NCBI RefSeq assembly: GCF_026212465.1
Contig: NC_080057.1
Coordinates: forward strand, 9,411,398-9,475,397
DNA length: 64,000 nt
DNA from: Amaranthus tricolor
Taxonomy: Eukaryota > Streptophyta > Magnoliopsida > Caryophyllales > Amaranthaceae
Direction of reading: 5' to 3'
In this document: positions 1-12,751 of the stretch, one piece after another
How positions within the stretch are numbered: position 1 is the first letter of the stretch
Layout: the number at the start of each line of letters is the position of its first letter
Translations under genes and position numbers: made by a program
Notes under the pieces: model-generated
What the model was told of the DNA's origin: nothing
The model's input: only the letters and a program-made list of their open reading frames with translations
Databases searched by the model: none

Positions 1-192
1 AAGAATGAACGATGAAGAATGAACAAGGATTAATGATCAATGAAGAATGAACGATGAAGAATGAACAAGGATTAATGGTCAATGACGAATGAACGATGAA
101 GAATGAACAAGGATCAATGATCAATGAAGAATGAACGATGAAGAATGAACAAGAATTAATGGTCAATGACGAATGAACGATGAAGAATGAAT

Positions 193-1114
193 AAGGATCA
201 ATGATCAATGAAGAATGAACGATGAAGAATGAACAAGGATCAATGATCAATGAAGAATGAACGATGAAGAATGAACAAGGATCAATGATCAATGACGAAT
301 GAACGATGAAGAATGAACAAGGATCAATGATCAATCAACAATGAACGATGAAGAATGAACAAGGATCAATGATCAATGAAGAATGAACGATGAAGAATGA
401 TCAAGGATCAATGATCAATGAAGAATGAACGATGAAGAATGAACAAGGATCAATGGTCAATGACGAATGAACGATGAACAATGAACAAGGATCAATGATC
501 AATGAAGAATGAACGATGAAGAATGAACAAGGATCAATGATCAATTAAGAATGAACGATGAAGAATGAACAAGGATTAATGGTCAATGACGAATGAACGA
601 TGAAGAATGAACAAGGATCAATGATCAATGAAGAATGAACGATGAAGAATGAACAAGGATCAATGATCATTGAAGAATGAACGATGAAGAATGAACAAGG
701 TTCAACGGTCAATGAAAAATGAACGATGAAGAATGAACAAGGATCAATGATGAATGAAGAATGAACGATGAAGAATGAAAAAGGATCAATGATCAATGAA
801 GAATGAACGATGAAGAATGAACAAGGATCAATGATCAATGACGAATGAACGATGAAGAATGAACAAGGATCAATGATCTTCGAAAAATGAACGATGAAGA
901 ATGAACAGGGATCAATGATGAATGAAGAATGAACGATGAAGAATGAACAAGGATCAACGCTAAATGACGAATGAACGATGAAGAATAAACAAGGATCAAT
1001 GAAGAATGAACGATGAAGAATGAACAAGGATCAATGATCAATGAAGAATGAACGATGAAGAATGAACAAGGATCAATGATCAATGACGAATGAACGATGA
1101 AGAATGAACAAGGA
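193..1114 (+). repeat. Dispersed satellite block, copy A
   Basis: This roughly 920-bp run of variant monomers recurs with the same order 2396 bp downstream (about 2589-3510), and again at about 19443-20364 and 21529-22450. It contains the rare variants AATTAAG, GGTTCAACGG, GATCTTCG and AACGCTAAATGACG, which make the match specific rather than generic satellite similarity. Limits are where neighbouring monomers stop agreeing. Confidence 0.75.
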
Positions 1115-3669
1115 TCAATGATCAATGAAGAATGAACAAGGATTAATGATAAATGAAGAATGAACGATGAAGAATGAACAAGGATTAATGGTCAATGACG
1201 AATGAACGATGAAGAATGAACAAGGATCAATGATCAATGAAGAATGAACGATGAAGAATGAACAAGGATCAATGATCAATGAAGAATGAACGATGAAGAA
1301 TGAACAAGAATCAATGGTCAATGACGAATGAACGATGAAGAATGAAAAAGGATCAATGATCAATGAAGAATGAACGATGAAGAATGAACAAGGATCAATG
1401 AGATCAATGACGAATGAACGATGAAGAATGAACAAGGATCAATGATCATCGAAGAATGAACGATGAAGAATGAACAGGGATCAATGATCAATGAAGAATG
1501 ATCGATGAAGAATAAACAAGGATCAATGAAGAATGAACGATGAAGAATGAACAAGGATCAATGATCAATGAAGAATGAACGATGAAGAATGAACAAGGAT
1601 CAATGATCAATGAAGAATGAACGATGAAGAATGAACAAGGATCAATGGTCAATGACGAATGAACGATGAAGAATGAACAAGGATCAATGATCAATGAAGA
1701 ATGAACGATGAAGAATGAACAAGGATTAATGATCAATGAAGAATGAACGATGAAGAATGAACAAGGATTAATGGTCAATGACGAATGAACGATGAAGAAT
1801 GAACAAGGATCAATGATTAATGAAGAATGAACGATAAAGAATGCACAAGGATCAATGATCAATGAAGAATGAACGATGAAGAATGAACAAGGATCAATGA
1901 TCAATGAAGAATGAACGATGAAGAATGAACAAGGATCAATGGTCAATGACGAATGAACGATGAAGAATGAACAAGGATCAATGATCAATGAAGAATGAAC
2001 GATGAAGAATGAACAAGGATCAATGATCAATGAAGAATGAACGATGAAGAATGAAAAAGGATCAATGATCAATGAAGAATGAACAAGGATCAATGATAAA
2101 TGAAGAATGAACGATGAAGAATGAACAAGGATTAATGGTCAATGACGAATGAACGATGAAAAATGAACAAGGATCAATGATCAATGAAGAATGAACGATG
2201 AAGAATGAACAAGGATCAATGATCAATGAAGAATGAACGATGAAGAATGAACAAGGATTAATGGTCAATGACGAATGAATGATGAAGAATGAACAAGGAT
2301 TAATGCTCAATGAAGAATGAACGATGAAGAATGAACAAGGATTAATGGTCAATGAAGAATGAACGATGAAGAATGAACAAGGATTAATGGTCAATGACGA
2401 ATGAACGATGAAGAATGAACAAGGATCAATGATCAATGAAGAATGAACGATGAAGAATGAACAAGGATCAATGATCAATGAAGAATGAACGATGAAGAAT
2501 GAACAAGGATCAATGGTCAATGACGAATGAACGATGAAGAATGAACAAGGATCAATGATCAATAAAGAATGAACGATGAAGAATGAACAAGGATCAATGA
2601 TCAATGAAGAATGAACGATGAAGAATGAACAAGGATCAATGATCAATGAAGAATGAACGATGAAGAATGAACAAGGATCAATGATCAATGACGAATGAAC
2701 GATGAAGAATGAACAAGGATCAATGATCAATCAACAATGAACGATGAAGAATGAACAAGGATCAATGATCAATGAAGAATGAACGATGAAGAATGATCAA
2801 GGATCAATGATCAATGAAGAATGAACGATGAAGAATGAACAAGGATCAATGGTCAATGACGAATGAACGATGAACAATGAACAAGGATCAATGATCAATG
2901 AAGAATGAACGATGAAGAATGAACAAGGATCAATGATCAATTAAGAATGAACGATGAAGAATGAACAAGGATTAATGGTCAATGACGAATGAACGATGAA
3001 GAATGAACAAGGATCAATGATCAATGAAGAATGAACGATGAAGAATGAACAAGGATCAATGATCATTGAAGAATGAACGATGAAGAATGAACAAGGTTCA
3101 ACGGTCAATGAAAAATGAACGATGAAGAATGAACAAGGATCAATGATGAATGAAGAATGAACGATGAAGAATGAAAAAGGATCAATGATCAATGAAGAAT
3201 GAACGATGAAGAATGAACAAGGATCAATGATCAATGACGAATGAACGATGAAGAATGAACAAGGATCAATGATCTTCGAAAAATGAACGATGAAGAATGA
3301 ACAGGGATCAATGATGAATGAAGAATGAACGATGAAGAATGAACAAGGATCAACGCTAAATGACGAATGAACGATGAAGAATAAACAAGGATCAATGAAG
3401 AATGAACGATGAAGAATGAACAAGGATCAATGATCAATGAAGAATGAACGATGAAGAATGAACAAGGATCAATGATCAATGACGAATGAACGATGAAGAA
3501 TGAACAAGGATCAATGATCAATGAACAATGAACGATGAAGAATGAACAAGGATCAATGATCAATGAAGAATGAACGATGAAAAATGATCAACGATCAATG
3601 ATCAATGAAGAATTAACGATGAAGAATGAACAAGGATCAATGGTCAATGACGAATGAACGATGAAGAAT

Positions 3670-6600
3670 GAACAAGGATCAATGATCAATGAAGAATGAA
3701 CGATGAAGAATGAACAAGGATCAATGATCATTGAAGAATGAACGATGAAGAATGAACAAGGATCAATGATCAATGACGAATGAACGATGAAGAATGAACA
3801 AGGATCAATGATCATCGAAAAATGAACGATGAAGAATGAACAGGGATCAATGATCAATGAAGAATGAACGATGAAGAATGAACAAGGATCAACGCTAAAT
3901 GACGAATGAACGATGAAGAATAAACAAGGATCAATGAAGAATGAACGATGAAGAATGAACAAGGATCAATGATCAATGAAGAATGAACGATGAAGAATGA
4001 ACAAGGATCAATGATCAATGACGAATGAACGATGAAGAATGAACAAGGATCAATGATCAATCAACAATGAACGATGAAGAATGAACAAGGATCAATGATC
4101 AATGAAGAATGAACGATGAAGAATGATCAAGGATCAATGATCAATGAAGAATGAACGATGAAGAATGAACAAGGATCAATGGTCAATGACGAATGAACGA
4201 TGAACAATGAACAAGGATCAATGATCAATGAAGAATGAACGATGAAGAATGAACAAGGATCAATGATCAATTAAGAATGAACGATGAAGAATGAACAAGG
4301 ATCAATGGTCAATGACGAATGAACGATGAAGAATGAACAAGGATCAATGATCAATGAAGAATGAACGATGAAGAATGAACAAGGATCAATGATCAATGAA
4401 GAATGAACGATGAAGAATGAACAAGGATCAATGGTCAATGACGAATGAACGATGAAGAATGAACAAGGATCAATGATCAATGAAGAATGAACGATGAAGA
4501 ATGAACAAGGATTAATGATCAATGAAGAATGAACGATGAAGAATGAACAAGGATTAATGGTCAATGACGAATGAACGATGAAGAATGAACAAGGATCAAT
4601 GATTAATGAAGAATGAACGATAAAGAATGCACAAGGATCAATGATCAATGAAGAATGAACGATGAAGAATGAACAAGGATCAATGATCAATGAAGAATGA
4701 ACGATGAAGAATGAACAAGGATCAATGGTCAATGACGAATGAACGATGAAGAATGAACAAGGATCAATGATCAATGAAGAATGAACGATGAAGAATGAAC
4801 AAGGATCAATGATCAATGAAGAATGAACGATGAAGAATGAAAAAGGATCAATGATCAATGAAGAATGAACAAGGATCAATGATAAATGAAGAATGAACGA
4901 TGAAGAATGAACAAGGATTAATGGTCAATGACGAATGAACGATGAAAAATGAACAAGGATCAATGATCAATGAAGAATGAACGATGAAGAATGAACAAGG
5001 ATCAATGATCAATGAAGAATGAACGATGAAGAATGAACAAGGATTAATGGTCAATGATGAATGAATGATGAAGAATGAACAAGGATTAATGCTCAATGAA
5101 GAATGAACGATGAAGAATGAACAAGGATTAATGGTCAATGAAGAATGAACGATGAAGAATGAACAAGGATTAATGGTCAATGACGAATGAACGATGAAGA
5201 ATGAACAAGGATCAATGATCAATGAAGAATGAACGATGAAGAATGAACAAGGATCAATGATCAATGAAGAATGAACGATGAAGAATGAACAAGGATCAAT
5301 GGTCAATGACGAATGAACGATGAAGAATGAACAAGGATCAATGATCAATGAAGAATGAACGATGAAGAATGAACAAGGATTAATGATCAATGAAGAATGA
5401 ACGATGAAGAATGAACAAGGATTAATGGTCAATGACGAATGAACGATGAAGAATGAACAAGGATCAATGATCAATGAAGAATGAACGATGAAGAATGAAC
5501 AAGAATTAATGGTCAATGACGAATGAACGATGAAGAATGAATAAGGATCAATGATCAATGAAGAATGAACGATGAAGAATGAACAAGGATCAATGATCAA
5601 TGAAGAATGAACGATGAAGAATGAACAAGGATCAATGATCATTGAAGAATGAACGATGAAGAATGAACAAGGATCAATGATCAATGACGAATGAACGATG
5701 AAGAATGAACAAGGATCAATGATCATCGAAAAATGAACGATGAAGAATGAACAGGGATCAATGATCAATGAAGAATGAACGATGAAGAATGAACAAGGAT
5801 CAACGCTAAATGACGAATGAACGATGAAGAATAAACAAGGATCAATGAAGAATGAACGATGAAGAATGAACAAGGATCAATGATCAATGAAGAATGAACG
5901 ATGAAGAATGAACAAGGATCAATGATCAATGACGAATGAACGATGAAGAATGAACAAGGATCAATGATCAATCAACAATGAACGATGAAGAATGAACAAG
6001 GATCAATGATCAATGAAGAATGAACGATGAAGAATGATCAAGGATCAATGATCAATGAAGAATGAACGATGAAGAATGAACAAGGATCAATGGTCAATGA
6101 CGAATGAACGATGAACAATGAACAAGGATCAATGATCAATGAAGAATGAACGATGAAGAATGAACAAGGATCAATGATCAATTAAGAATGAACGATGAAG
6201 AATGAACAAGGATTAATGGTCAATGACGAATGAACGATGAAGAATGAACAAGGATCAATGATCAATGAAGAATGAACGATGAAGAATGAACAAGGATCAA
6301 TGATCAATGAAGAATGAACGATGAAGAATGAACAAGGATCAATGGTCAATGACGAATGAACGATGAAGAATGAACAAGGATCAATGATCAATGAAGAATG
6401 AACGATGAAGAATGAACAAGGATTAATGATCAATGAAGAATGAACGATGAAGAATGAACAAGGATTAATGGTCAATGACGAATGAACGATGAAGAATGAA
6501 CAAGGATCAATGATTAATGAAGAATGAACGATAAAGAATGCACAAGGATCAATGATCAATGAAGAATGAACGATGAAGAATGAACAAGGATCAATGATCA

Positions 6601-7530
6601 ATGAAGAATGAACGATGAAGAATGAACAAGGATCAATGGTCAATGACGAATGAACGATGAAGAATGAACAAGGATCAATGATCAATGAAGAATGAACGAT
6701 GAAGAATGAACAAGGATCAATGATCAATGAAGAATGAACGATGAAGAATGAAAAAGGATCAATGATCAATGAAGAATGAACAAGGATCAATGATAAATGA
6801 AGAATGAACGATGAAGAATGAACAAGGATTAATGGTCAATGACGAATGAACGATGAAAAATGAACAAGGATCAATGATCAATGAAGAATGAACGATGAAG
6901 AATGAACAAGGATCAATGATCAATGAAGAATGAACGATGAAGAATGAACAAGGATTAATGGTCAATGATGAATGAATGATGAAGAATGAACAAGGATTAA
7001 TGCTCAATGAAGAATGAACGATGAAGAATGAACAAGGATTAATGGTCAATGAAGAATGAACGATGAAGAATGAACAAGGATTAATGGTCAATGACGAATG
7101 AACGATGAAGAATGAACAAGGATCAATGATCAATGAAGAATGAACGATGAAGAATGAACAAGGATCAATGATCAATGAAGAATGAACGATGAAGAATGAA
7201 CAAGGATCAATGGTCAATGACGAATGAACGATGAAGAATGAACAAGGATCAATGATCAATGAAGAATGAACGATGAAGAATGAACAAGGATTAATGATCA
7301 ATGAAGAATGAACGATGAAGAATGAACAAGGATTAATGGTCAATGACGAATGAACGATGAAGAATGAACAAGGATCAATGATCAATGAAGAATGAACGAT
7401 GAAGAATGAACAAGAATTAATGGTCAATGACGAATGAACGATGAAGAATGAATAAGGATCAATGATCAATGAAGAATGAACGATGAAGAATGAACAAGGA
7501 TCAATGATCAATGAAGAATGAAAGATGAAG
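3670..7530 (+). repeat. Tandem duplication, 1911-bp period
   Basis: Two adjacent blocks of satellite carry the same order of variant monomers 1911 bp apart. Matching points are 3854/5765, 4271/6182 and 4848/6759. The second copy diverges near 7520, where a monomer reads GAAAGATG instead of GAACGATG. Boundaries are approximate, placed where the variant order stops matching. Most of the pair reappears at 22.6-26.5 kb with an offset of 18947 bp. Confidence 0.8.
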
Positions 7531-7759
7531 AATGAACAAGGATCAATGATCAATGACGAATGAACGATGAAGAATGAACAAGGATCAATGATCAATCAAC
7601 AATGAACGATGAAGAATGAACAAGGATAAATGATCAATGAAGAATGAACGATGAAGAATGATCAAGGATCAATGATCAATGAAGAATGAACGATGAAGAA
7701 TGAACAAGGATCAATGGTCAATGACGAATGAACGATGAACAATGAACAAGGATCAATGA

Positions 7760-10005
7760 TCAATGAAGAATGAACGATGAAGAATGAACAAGGATCAATG
7801 ATCAATTAAGAATGAACGATGAAGAATGAACAAGGATTAATGGTCAATGACGAATGAACGATGAAGAATGAACAAGGATCAATGATCAATGAAGAATGAA
7901 CGATGAAGAATGAACAAGGATCAATGATCATTGAAGAATGAACGATGAAGAATGAACAAGGTTCAACGGTCAATGAAAAATGAACGATGAAGAATGAACA
8001 AGGATCAATGATGAATGAAGAATGAACGATGAAGAATGAAAAAGGATCAATGATCAATGAAGAATGAACGATGAAGAATGAACAAGGATCAATGATCAAT
8101 GACGAATGAACGATGAAGAATGAACAAGGATCAATGATCATCGAAAAATGAACGATGAAGAATGAACAGGGATCAATGATCAATGAAGAATGAACGATGA
8201 AGAATGAACAAGGATCAACGCTAAATGACGAATGAACGATGAAGAATAAACAAGGATCAATGAAGAATGAACGATGAAGAATGAACAAGGATCAATGATC
8301 AATGAAGAATGAACGATGAAGAATGAACAAGGATCAATGATCAATGACGAATGAACGATGAAGAATGAACAAGGATCAATGATCAATGAACAATGAACGA
8401 TGAAGAATGAACAAGGATCAATGATCAATGAAGAATGAACGATGAAGAATGATCAACGATCAATGATCTATGAAGAATTAACGATGAAGAATGAACAAGG
8501 ATCAATGGTCAATGACGAATGAACGATGAAGAATGAACAAGGATCAATGATCAATGAAGAATGAACGATGAAGAATGAACAAGGATCAATGATCATTGAA
8601 GAATGAACGATGAAGAATGAACAAGGATCAATGATCAATGACGAATGAACGATGAAGAATGAACAAGGATCAATGATCATCGAAAAATGAACGATGAAGA
8701 ATGAACAGGGATCAATGATCAATGAAGAATGAACGATGAAGAATGAACAAGGATCAACGCTAAATGACGAATGAACGATGAAGAATAAACAAGGATCAAT
8801 GAAGAATGAACGATGAAGAATGAACAAGGATCAATGATCAATGAAGAATGAACGATGAAGAATGAACAAGGATCAATGATCAATGAAGAATGAACGATGA
8901 AGAATGAACAAGGATCAATGATCAATTAAGAATGAACGATGAAGAATGAACAAGGATTAATGGTCAATGACGAATGAACGATGAAGAATGAACAAGGATC
9001 AATGATCAATGAAGAATGAACGATGAAGAATGAACAAGGATCAATGATCATTGAAGAATGAACGATGAAGAATGAACAAGGTTCAACGGTCAATGAAAAA
9101 TGAACGATGAAGAATGAACAAGGATCAATGATGAATGAAGAATGAACGATGAAGAATGAAAAAGGATCAATGATCAATGAAGAATGAACGATGAAGAATG
9201 AACAAGGATCAATGATCAATGACGAATGAACGATGAAGAATGAACAAGGATCAATGATCATCGAAAAATGAACGATGAAGAATGAACAGGGATCAATGAT
9301 CAATGAAGAATGAACGATGAAGAATGAACAAGGATCAACGCTAAATGACGAATGAACGATGAAGAATAAACAAGGATCAATGAAGAATGAACGATGAAGA
9401 ATGAACAAGGATCAATGATCAATGAAGAATGAACGATGAAGAATGAACAAGGATCAATGATCAATGACGAATGAACGATGAAGAATGAACAAGGATCAAT
9501 GATCAATGAACAATGAACGATGAAGAATGAACAAGGATCAATGATCAATGAAGAATGAACGATGAAGAATGATCAACGATCAATGATCTATGAAGAATTA
9601 ACGATGAAGAATGAACAAGGATCAATGGTCAATGACGAATGAACGATGAAGAATGAACAAGGATCAATGATCAATGAAGAATGAACGATGAAGAATGAAC
9701 AAGGATCAATGATCATTGAAGAATGAACGATGAAGAATGAACAAGGATCAATGATCAATGACGAATGAACGATGAAGAATGAACAAGGATCAATGATCAT
9801 CGAAAAATGAACGATGAAGAATGAACAGGGATCAATGATCAATGAAGAATGAACGATGAAGAATGAACAAGGATCAACGCTAAATGACGAATGAACGATG
9901 AAGAATAAACAAGGATCAATGAAGAATGAACGATGAAGAATGAACAAGGATCAATGATCAATGAAGAATGAACGATGAAGAATGAACAAGGATCAATGAT
10001 CAATG
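7760..10005 (+). repeat. Tandem duplication, 1120-bp period
   Basis: Two adjacent satellite blocks match in variant order 1120 bp apart. The CGCT-containing marker lies at 8219/9339 and 8758/9878, and other anchors are 7806/8926 and 8468/9588. The period equals 26 monomers plus one 28-bp short unit. The copies look almost identical by eye. Outer limits are approximate to about one monomer. Confidence 0.82.
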
Positions 10006-10743
10006 ACGAATGAACGATGAAGAATGAACAAGGATCAATGATCAATCAACAATGAACGATGAAGAATGAACAAGGATCAATGATCAATGAAGAATGAACG
10101 ATGAAGAATGATCAAGGATCAATGATCAATGAAGAATGAACGATGAAGAATGAACAAGGATCAATGGTCAATGACGAATGAACGATGAACAATGAACAAG
10201 GATCAATGATCAATGAAGAATGAACGATGAAGAATGAACAAGGATTAATGATCAATTAAGAATGAACGATGAAGAATGAACAAGGATTAATGGTCAATGA
10301 CGAATGAACGATGAAGAATGAACAAGGATCAATGATCAATGAAGAATGAACGATGAAGAATGAACAAGGATCAATGATCATTGAAGAATGAACGATGAAG
10401 AATGAACAAGGTTCAACGGTCAATGAAAAATGAACGATGAAGAATGAACAAGGATCAATGATGAATGAAGAATGAACGATGAAGAATGAAAAAGGATCAA
10501 TGGTCAATGAAGAATGAACGATGAAGAATGAACAAGGATCAATGATCAATGACGAATGAACGATGAAGAATGAACAAGGATCAATGATCATCGAAAAATG
10601 AACGATGAAGAATGAACAGGGATCAATGATCAATGAAGAATGAACGATGAAGAATGAACAAGGATCAACGCTAAATGACGAATGAACGATGAAGAATAAA
10701 CAAGGATCAATGAAGAATGAAAGATGAAGAATGAACAAGGATC

Positions 10744-10748
10744 AATGA
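10744..10748. repeat. Target site duplication, left copy (AATGA)
   Basis: The five bases AATGA directly precede the TG of the retrotransposon and are repeated exactly at the other end. Five bp is the usual duplication length of Ty3/gypsy integrases. The target lies in the fifth/sixth heptamers of a satellite monomer. Confidence 0.93.
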
Positions 10749-11798
10749 TGATATAGGTTGGCTATGTTTTGAACAAGGACCAAACTATATGCACACGTAT
10801 GTTTTGAGGTTTCGAAATTTCAGCAATTAAGGCTGAAGTGTAGGTGATATTGTAAAATGTTTTTTTTGTGATTTTTGTGGGTTTTGTAATAAGAAGAACT
10901 AAGAAAAGATATGTTGAATTGAACAACTTGAAAATGGCTGATCCAAGGATTAATTTGATACAGATTCACCACAAATTAAAACCAAGGGCTCCTAAGAACA
11001 CATTCAAACTTTAAGCCAAAAGAATGAAAAGCATAGGAACTTCAACTTACTAAAACCAATCCAAGTTAAAGTAAATTGCAAAGAGAGAACAAAGGGATTT
11101 GCTCAAAGGTTGTTTTGTATTCAGAATGTAAAAATCAGGTTGTTTATTACAAGAGTTCATACATCCTATTTATACTAAAGCATTCAGCAATGAGTACAAA
11201 CTTTGAAAATGACAGTACAACCAAAATGGCAATAAAATGCAACAGCTAGTAAAAGAACAAGGAGATTTTTGCTGATTTTTTTTTGTTGTCTCCAACAGCT
11301 AGTTTTTCTTTGGGATTTGAAAATCAGCTCTTCTATCTTCTTGGGATTATTTGTGGCTGATTTGTAAGAGATATTATCATAAAAATCCCACTCAATCTTC
11401 AAAACATATGGCTGTGGTAAATCAGCTGGTTTTGAAGAATGCAACGGCTCAATTTGGAGAATCTGATTGCTTGTTTTGATCCATGCGTTTTAATTTTGTA
11501 AAGGACGTCCCATGAGCAAAATAAATATTAGACTCAATAAAATAAAAATTACAACTCGACTAACTAAACATGAGACATGATTAAGCTTGATCCTAAACCT
11601 GGCTTAATCATCTCTAAGACTTTGTTTCATTATAAAAATGAAAATACAAAATAAAAATTAAAGAAGAAGATTTAGTTCATGATTACAAAATTAAAAGACT
11701 TAACATTTGAACCTTGAATTTGAGCATCTTCCATATGATGAATCATGGTATTGATCCGTGTTAGTTCATCAGAACCAGATGTAGGTGATCCTACATCA
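10749..11798 (-). repeat. 3' LTR (in element orientation)
   Basis: This is the 1050-bp left-hand copy, at a constant offset of 3370 bp from the other LTR and identical to it except at 11522. It follows the polypurine tract directly. The truncated pol frame continues into it for about 42 codons and stops at 11672. It would supply the polyadenylation region. An AATAAA on the minus strand (11143-11148) is the only canonical signal I noticed, and it sits close to the expected start of R, so its role is uncertain. Confidence 0.96.
11167..11174 (-). promoter_or_regulatory. Candidate TATA box in 3' LTR
   Basis: This is the 3'-LTR copy of the same TATAAATA word. If active it would fire transcription leftward out of the element into the satellite, toward position 1, giving transcripts of the satellite's pyrimidine-rich strand. 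Activity is unknown. Confidence 0.5.
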
Positions 11799-11812
11799 TC
11801 CTCCCCTTCTTT
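11799..11812 (-). other. Polypurine tract
   Basis: Fourteen consecutive purines on the minus strand (AAAGAAGGGGAGGA) abut the TG of the 3' LTR, as expected for the second-strand DNA primer. It lies inside the open pol frame, where it encodes a Lys-Glu-Gly-Glu-Asp-like acidic stretch, so the coding frame and the primer overlap. Confidence 0.92.
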
Positions 11813-11829
11813 GGAGAAGCTTGACCTCA

Positions 11830-11842
11830 AGCTTGGTAACAT
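11830..11842 (-). other. Internal deletion junction in pol
   Basis: Between the codons for YFDDML and the tail PSLRSSF, about position 11837, roughly half of RT plus all RNase H and integrase are absent. The exact break could shift by a few bases. A repeated AAGCTT (twice within 18 bases just downstream) may be part of the joint. The retained tail resembles the natural C-terminus of pol that overlaps the polypurine tract, so the deletion removed the interior while sparing all cis-acting ends. Confidence 0.75.
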
Positions 11843-12748
11843 ATCATCAAAATAAACCACTACAAAGTGACCTAAGAAAGGCTTCAAGGTTTGGTTCACA
11901 AGTCTCATAAAGGTAGAAGGTGCATTAGATAAACCAACGGGCATAACTAACCATTCATAGAGTCCTTCCTTACTCTTAAATGTGGTTTTCCACTCATCCC
12001 CCTCATGGATTCTAACTCGGTGATATCCACTCCTCAGGTCAATCTTAGAGAAAATTTTAGAGCCATATAGGTCATCTAACAAATCATTAAGTCTAGGTAT
12101 GGGAAATCTATACTTGATAGTGATTCTATTGATGGCTCTACTATCCACACACATCCTCATTTCTCCATTCTTTTTTGGCACAAGTAAAGTAGGAACGGCA
12201 CAAGGACTTATGGATCCTCTAATCAAACCTTTAGCTAACAAATCATCAACTTGTCTCCTAATTTCTTCGGTTTCCTTAGGATTAGTCCTATAGGCTGGTT
12301 TGTTAGGCAATGAGGAACCGGTAATGAAATCAATTTTATGTTGTATATCCCTTTTAGGTGGAAGTCCATTTGGTATTTCATTAGGAAAAACATATGCAAA
12401 TTCATCAAGCACAGGTTCAATTAAAGGGTGATCATGCAAAACAGATTCAGTTTCATCATTTAGCAATAACAATTCTTTTCGTTCCTCAAGTTCATGTTGT
12501 TCACTTTTAAGTATAGGAATTAAAGAATGAAAATTAGTTAAAGTTGCTTGCAATTTAGAATTAGCGTTAGGTGCATATGGTGCTAAAGTTATCTGTTTGT
12601 TATTTAAAACAAAAGTATGTGTGTTTTTAAAACCATCATGCATAACTTTCCTATCATACTGCCACGGCCTACCTAATAAAACATGACATGCATCCATAGG
12701 TATAACATCACATAAAAGACTCTCCTTATAGCTATTACCAATGGAAAA

Positions 12749-12751
12749 CTA
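12749..12751 (-). other. In-frame TAG interrupting protease
   Basis: The minus strand reads CTT TAG TTT at this point. The frames on both sides are the same and the protein on both sides is recognisably protease (DGGS upstream, LLGRPW downstream), so one stop codon splits an otherwise continuous Gag-Pol frame. It most likely reflects a point mutation. Programmed read-through cannot be excluded but lies at an unusual place for Ty3/gypsy, inside the protease core. Confidence 0.85.

Larger units (their letters stand above)
1..10748 (+). repeat. 42-bp tandem satellite array, left arm
   Basis: The whole stretch is head-to-tail copies of a 42-bp monomer, always in the same orientation, running off the left edge. 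Read on the plus strand the monomer is six heptamers: TGAAGAA, TGAACGA, TGAAGAA, TGAACAA, GGATCAA, TGATCAA. Common variants are TGACGAA in the first heptamer, GGATTAA in the fifth and TGGTCAA in the sixth. Consensus composition is A21 G10 T7 C4, so the plus strand is 74 percent purine and GC is 33 percent. Shortened units of 28 and 35 bp occur. Many stretches are near-identical to others 1120, 1911 or 2396 bp away. I see no unique sequence and no host gene. Minus-strand open frames here are by-products of the three-divisible, stop-poor period. Family name unknown. Confidence 0.97.
11672..12748 (-). pseudogene. pol: Truncated pol: protease end plus partial RT
   Basis: The frame reopens after the TAG. 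Its first ATG is at 12697, and residue numbers count from there. Residues 1-35 finish the protease ([13 protein letters not shown]). Residues about 113-287 are reverse transcriptase fingers and palm: the [19 protein letters not shown] region, the first catalytic Asp at 220 in [32 protein letters not shown], then YFDD at 282-285 with the paired catalytic Asp residues. Directly after YFDDML the protein switches to a tail (SFSKEGEDD) encoded across the polypurine tract and on into the 3' LTR, ending at 11672. RT connection, RNase H and integrase are missing, and the join keeps the frame. A full plant gypsy pol would be about 1,000 residues or more. No activity is expected from this fragment. Confidence 0.9.

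Noticed and set aside
1..10738. Dozens of minus-strand open frames encoding a 14-residue hydrophobic repeat
   Set aside because: They follow from a 42-bp period with one stop-free frame. Starts are simply variant Met codons, they overlap each other in shifted frames, and no promoter, unique domain or codon signature is seen.
11184..11444. 86-codon minus-strand open frame inside the 3' LTR (and 14554-14814 in the 5' LTR)
   Set aside because: Present twice only because LTRs are duplicated. It spans from U3 toward the TATA region, has no recognisable domain and is of a length expected by chance.
12099..12293. Plus-strand open frame of 64 codons opposite RT
   Set aside because: Antisense shadow of the clearly recognisable reverse transcriptase coding strand.
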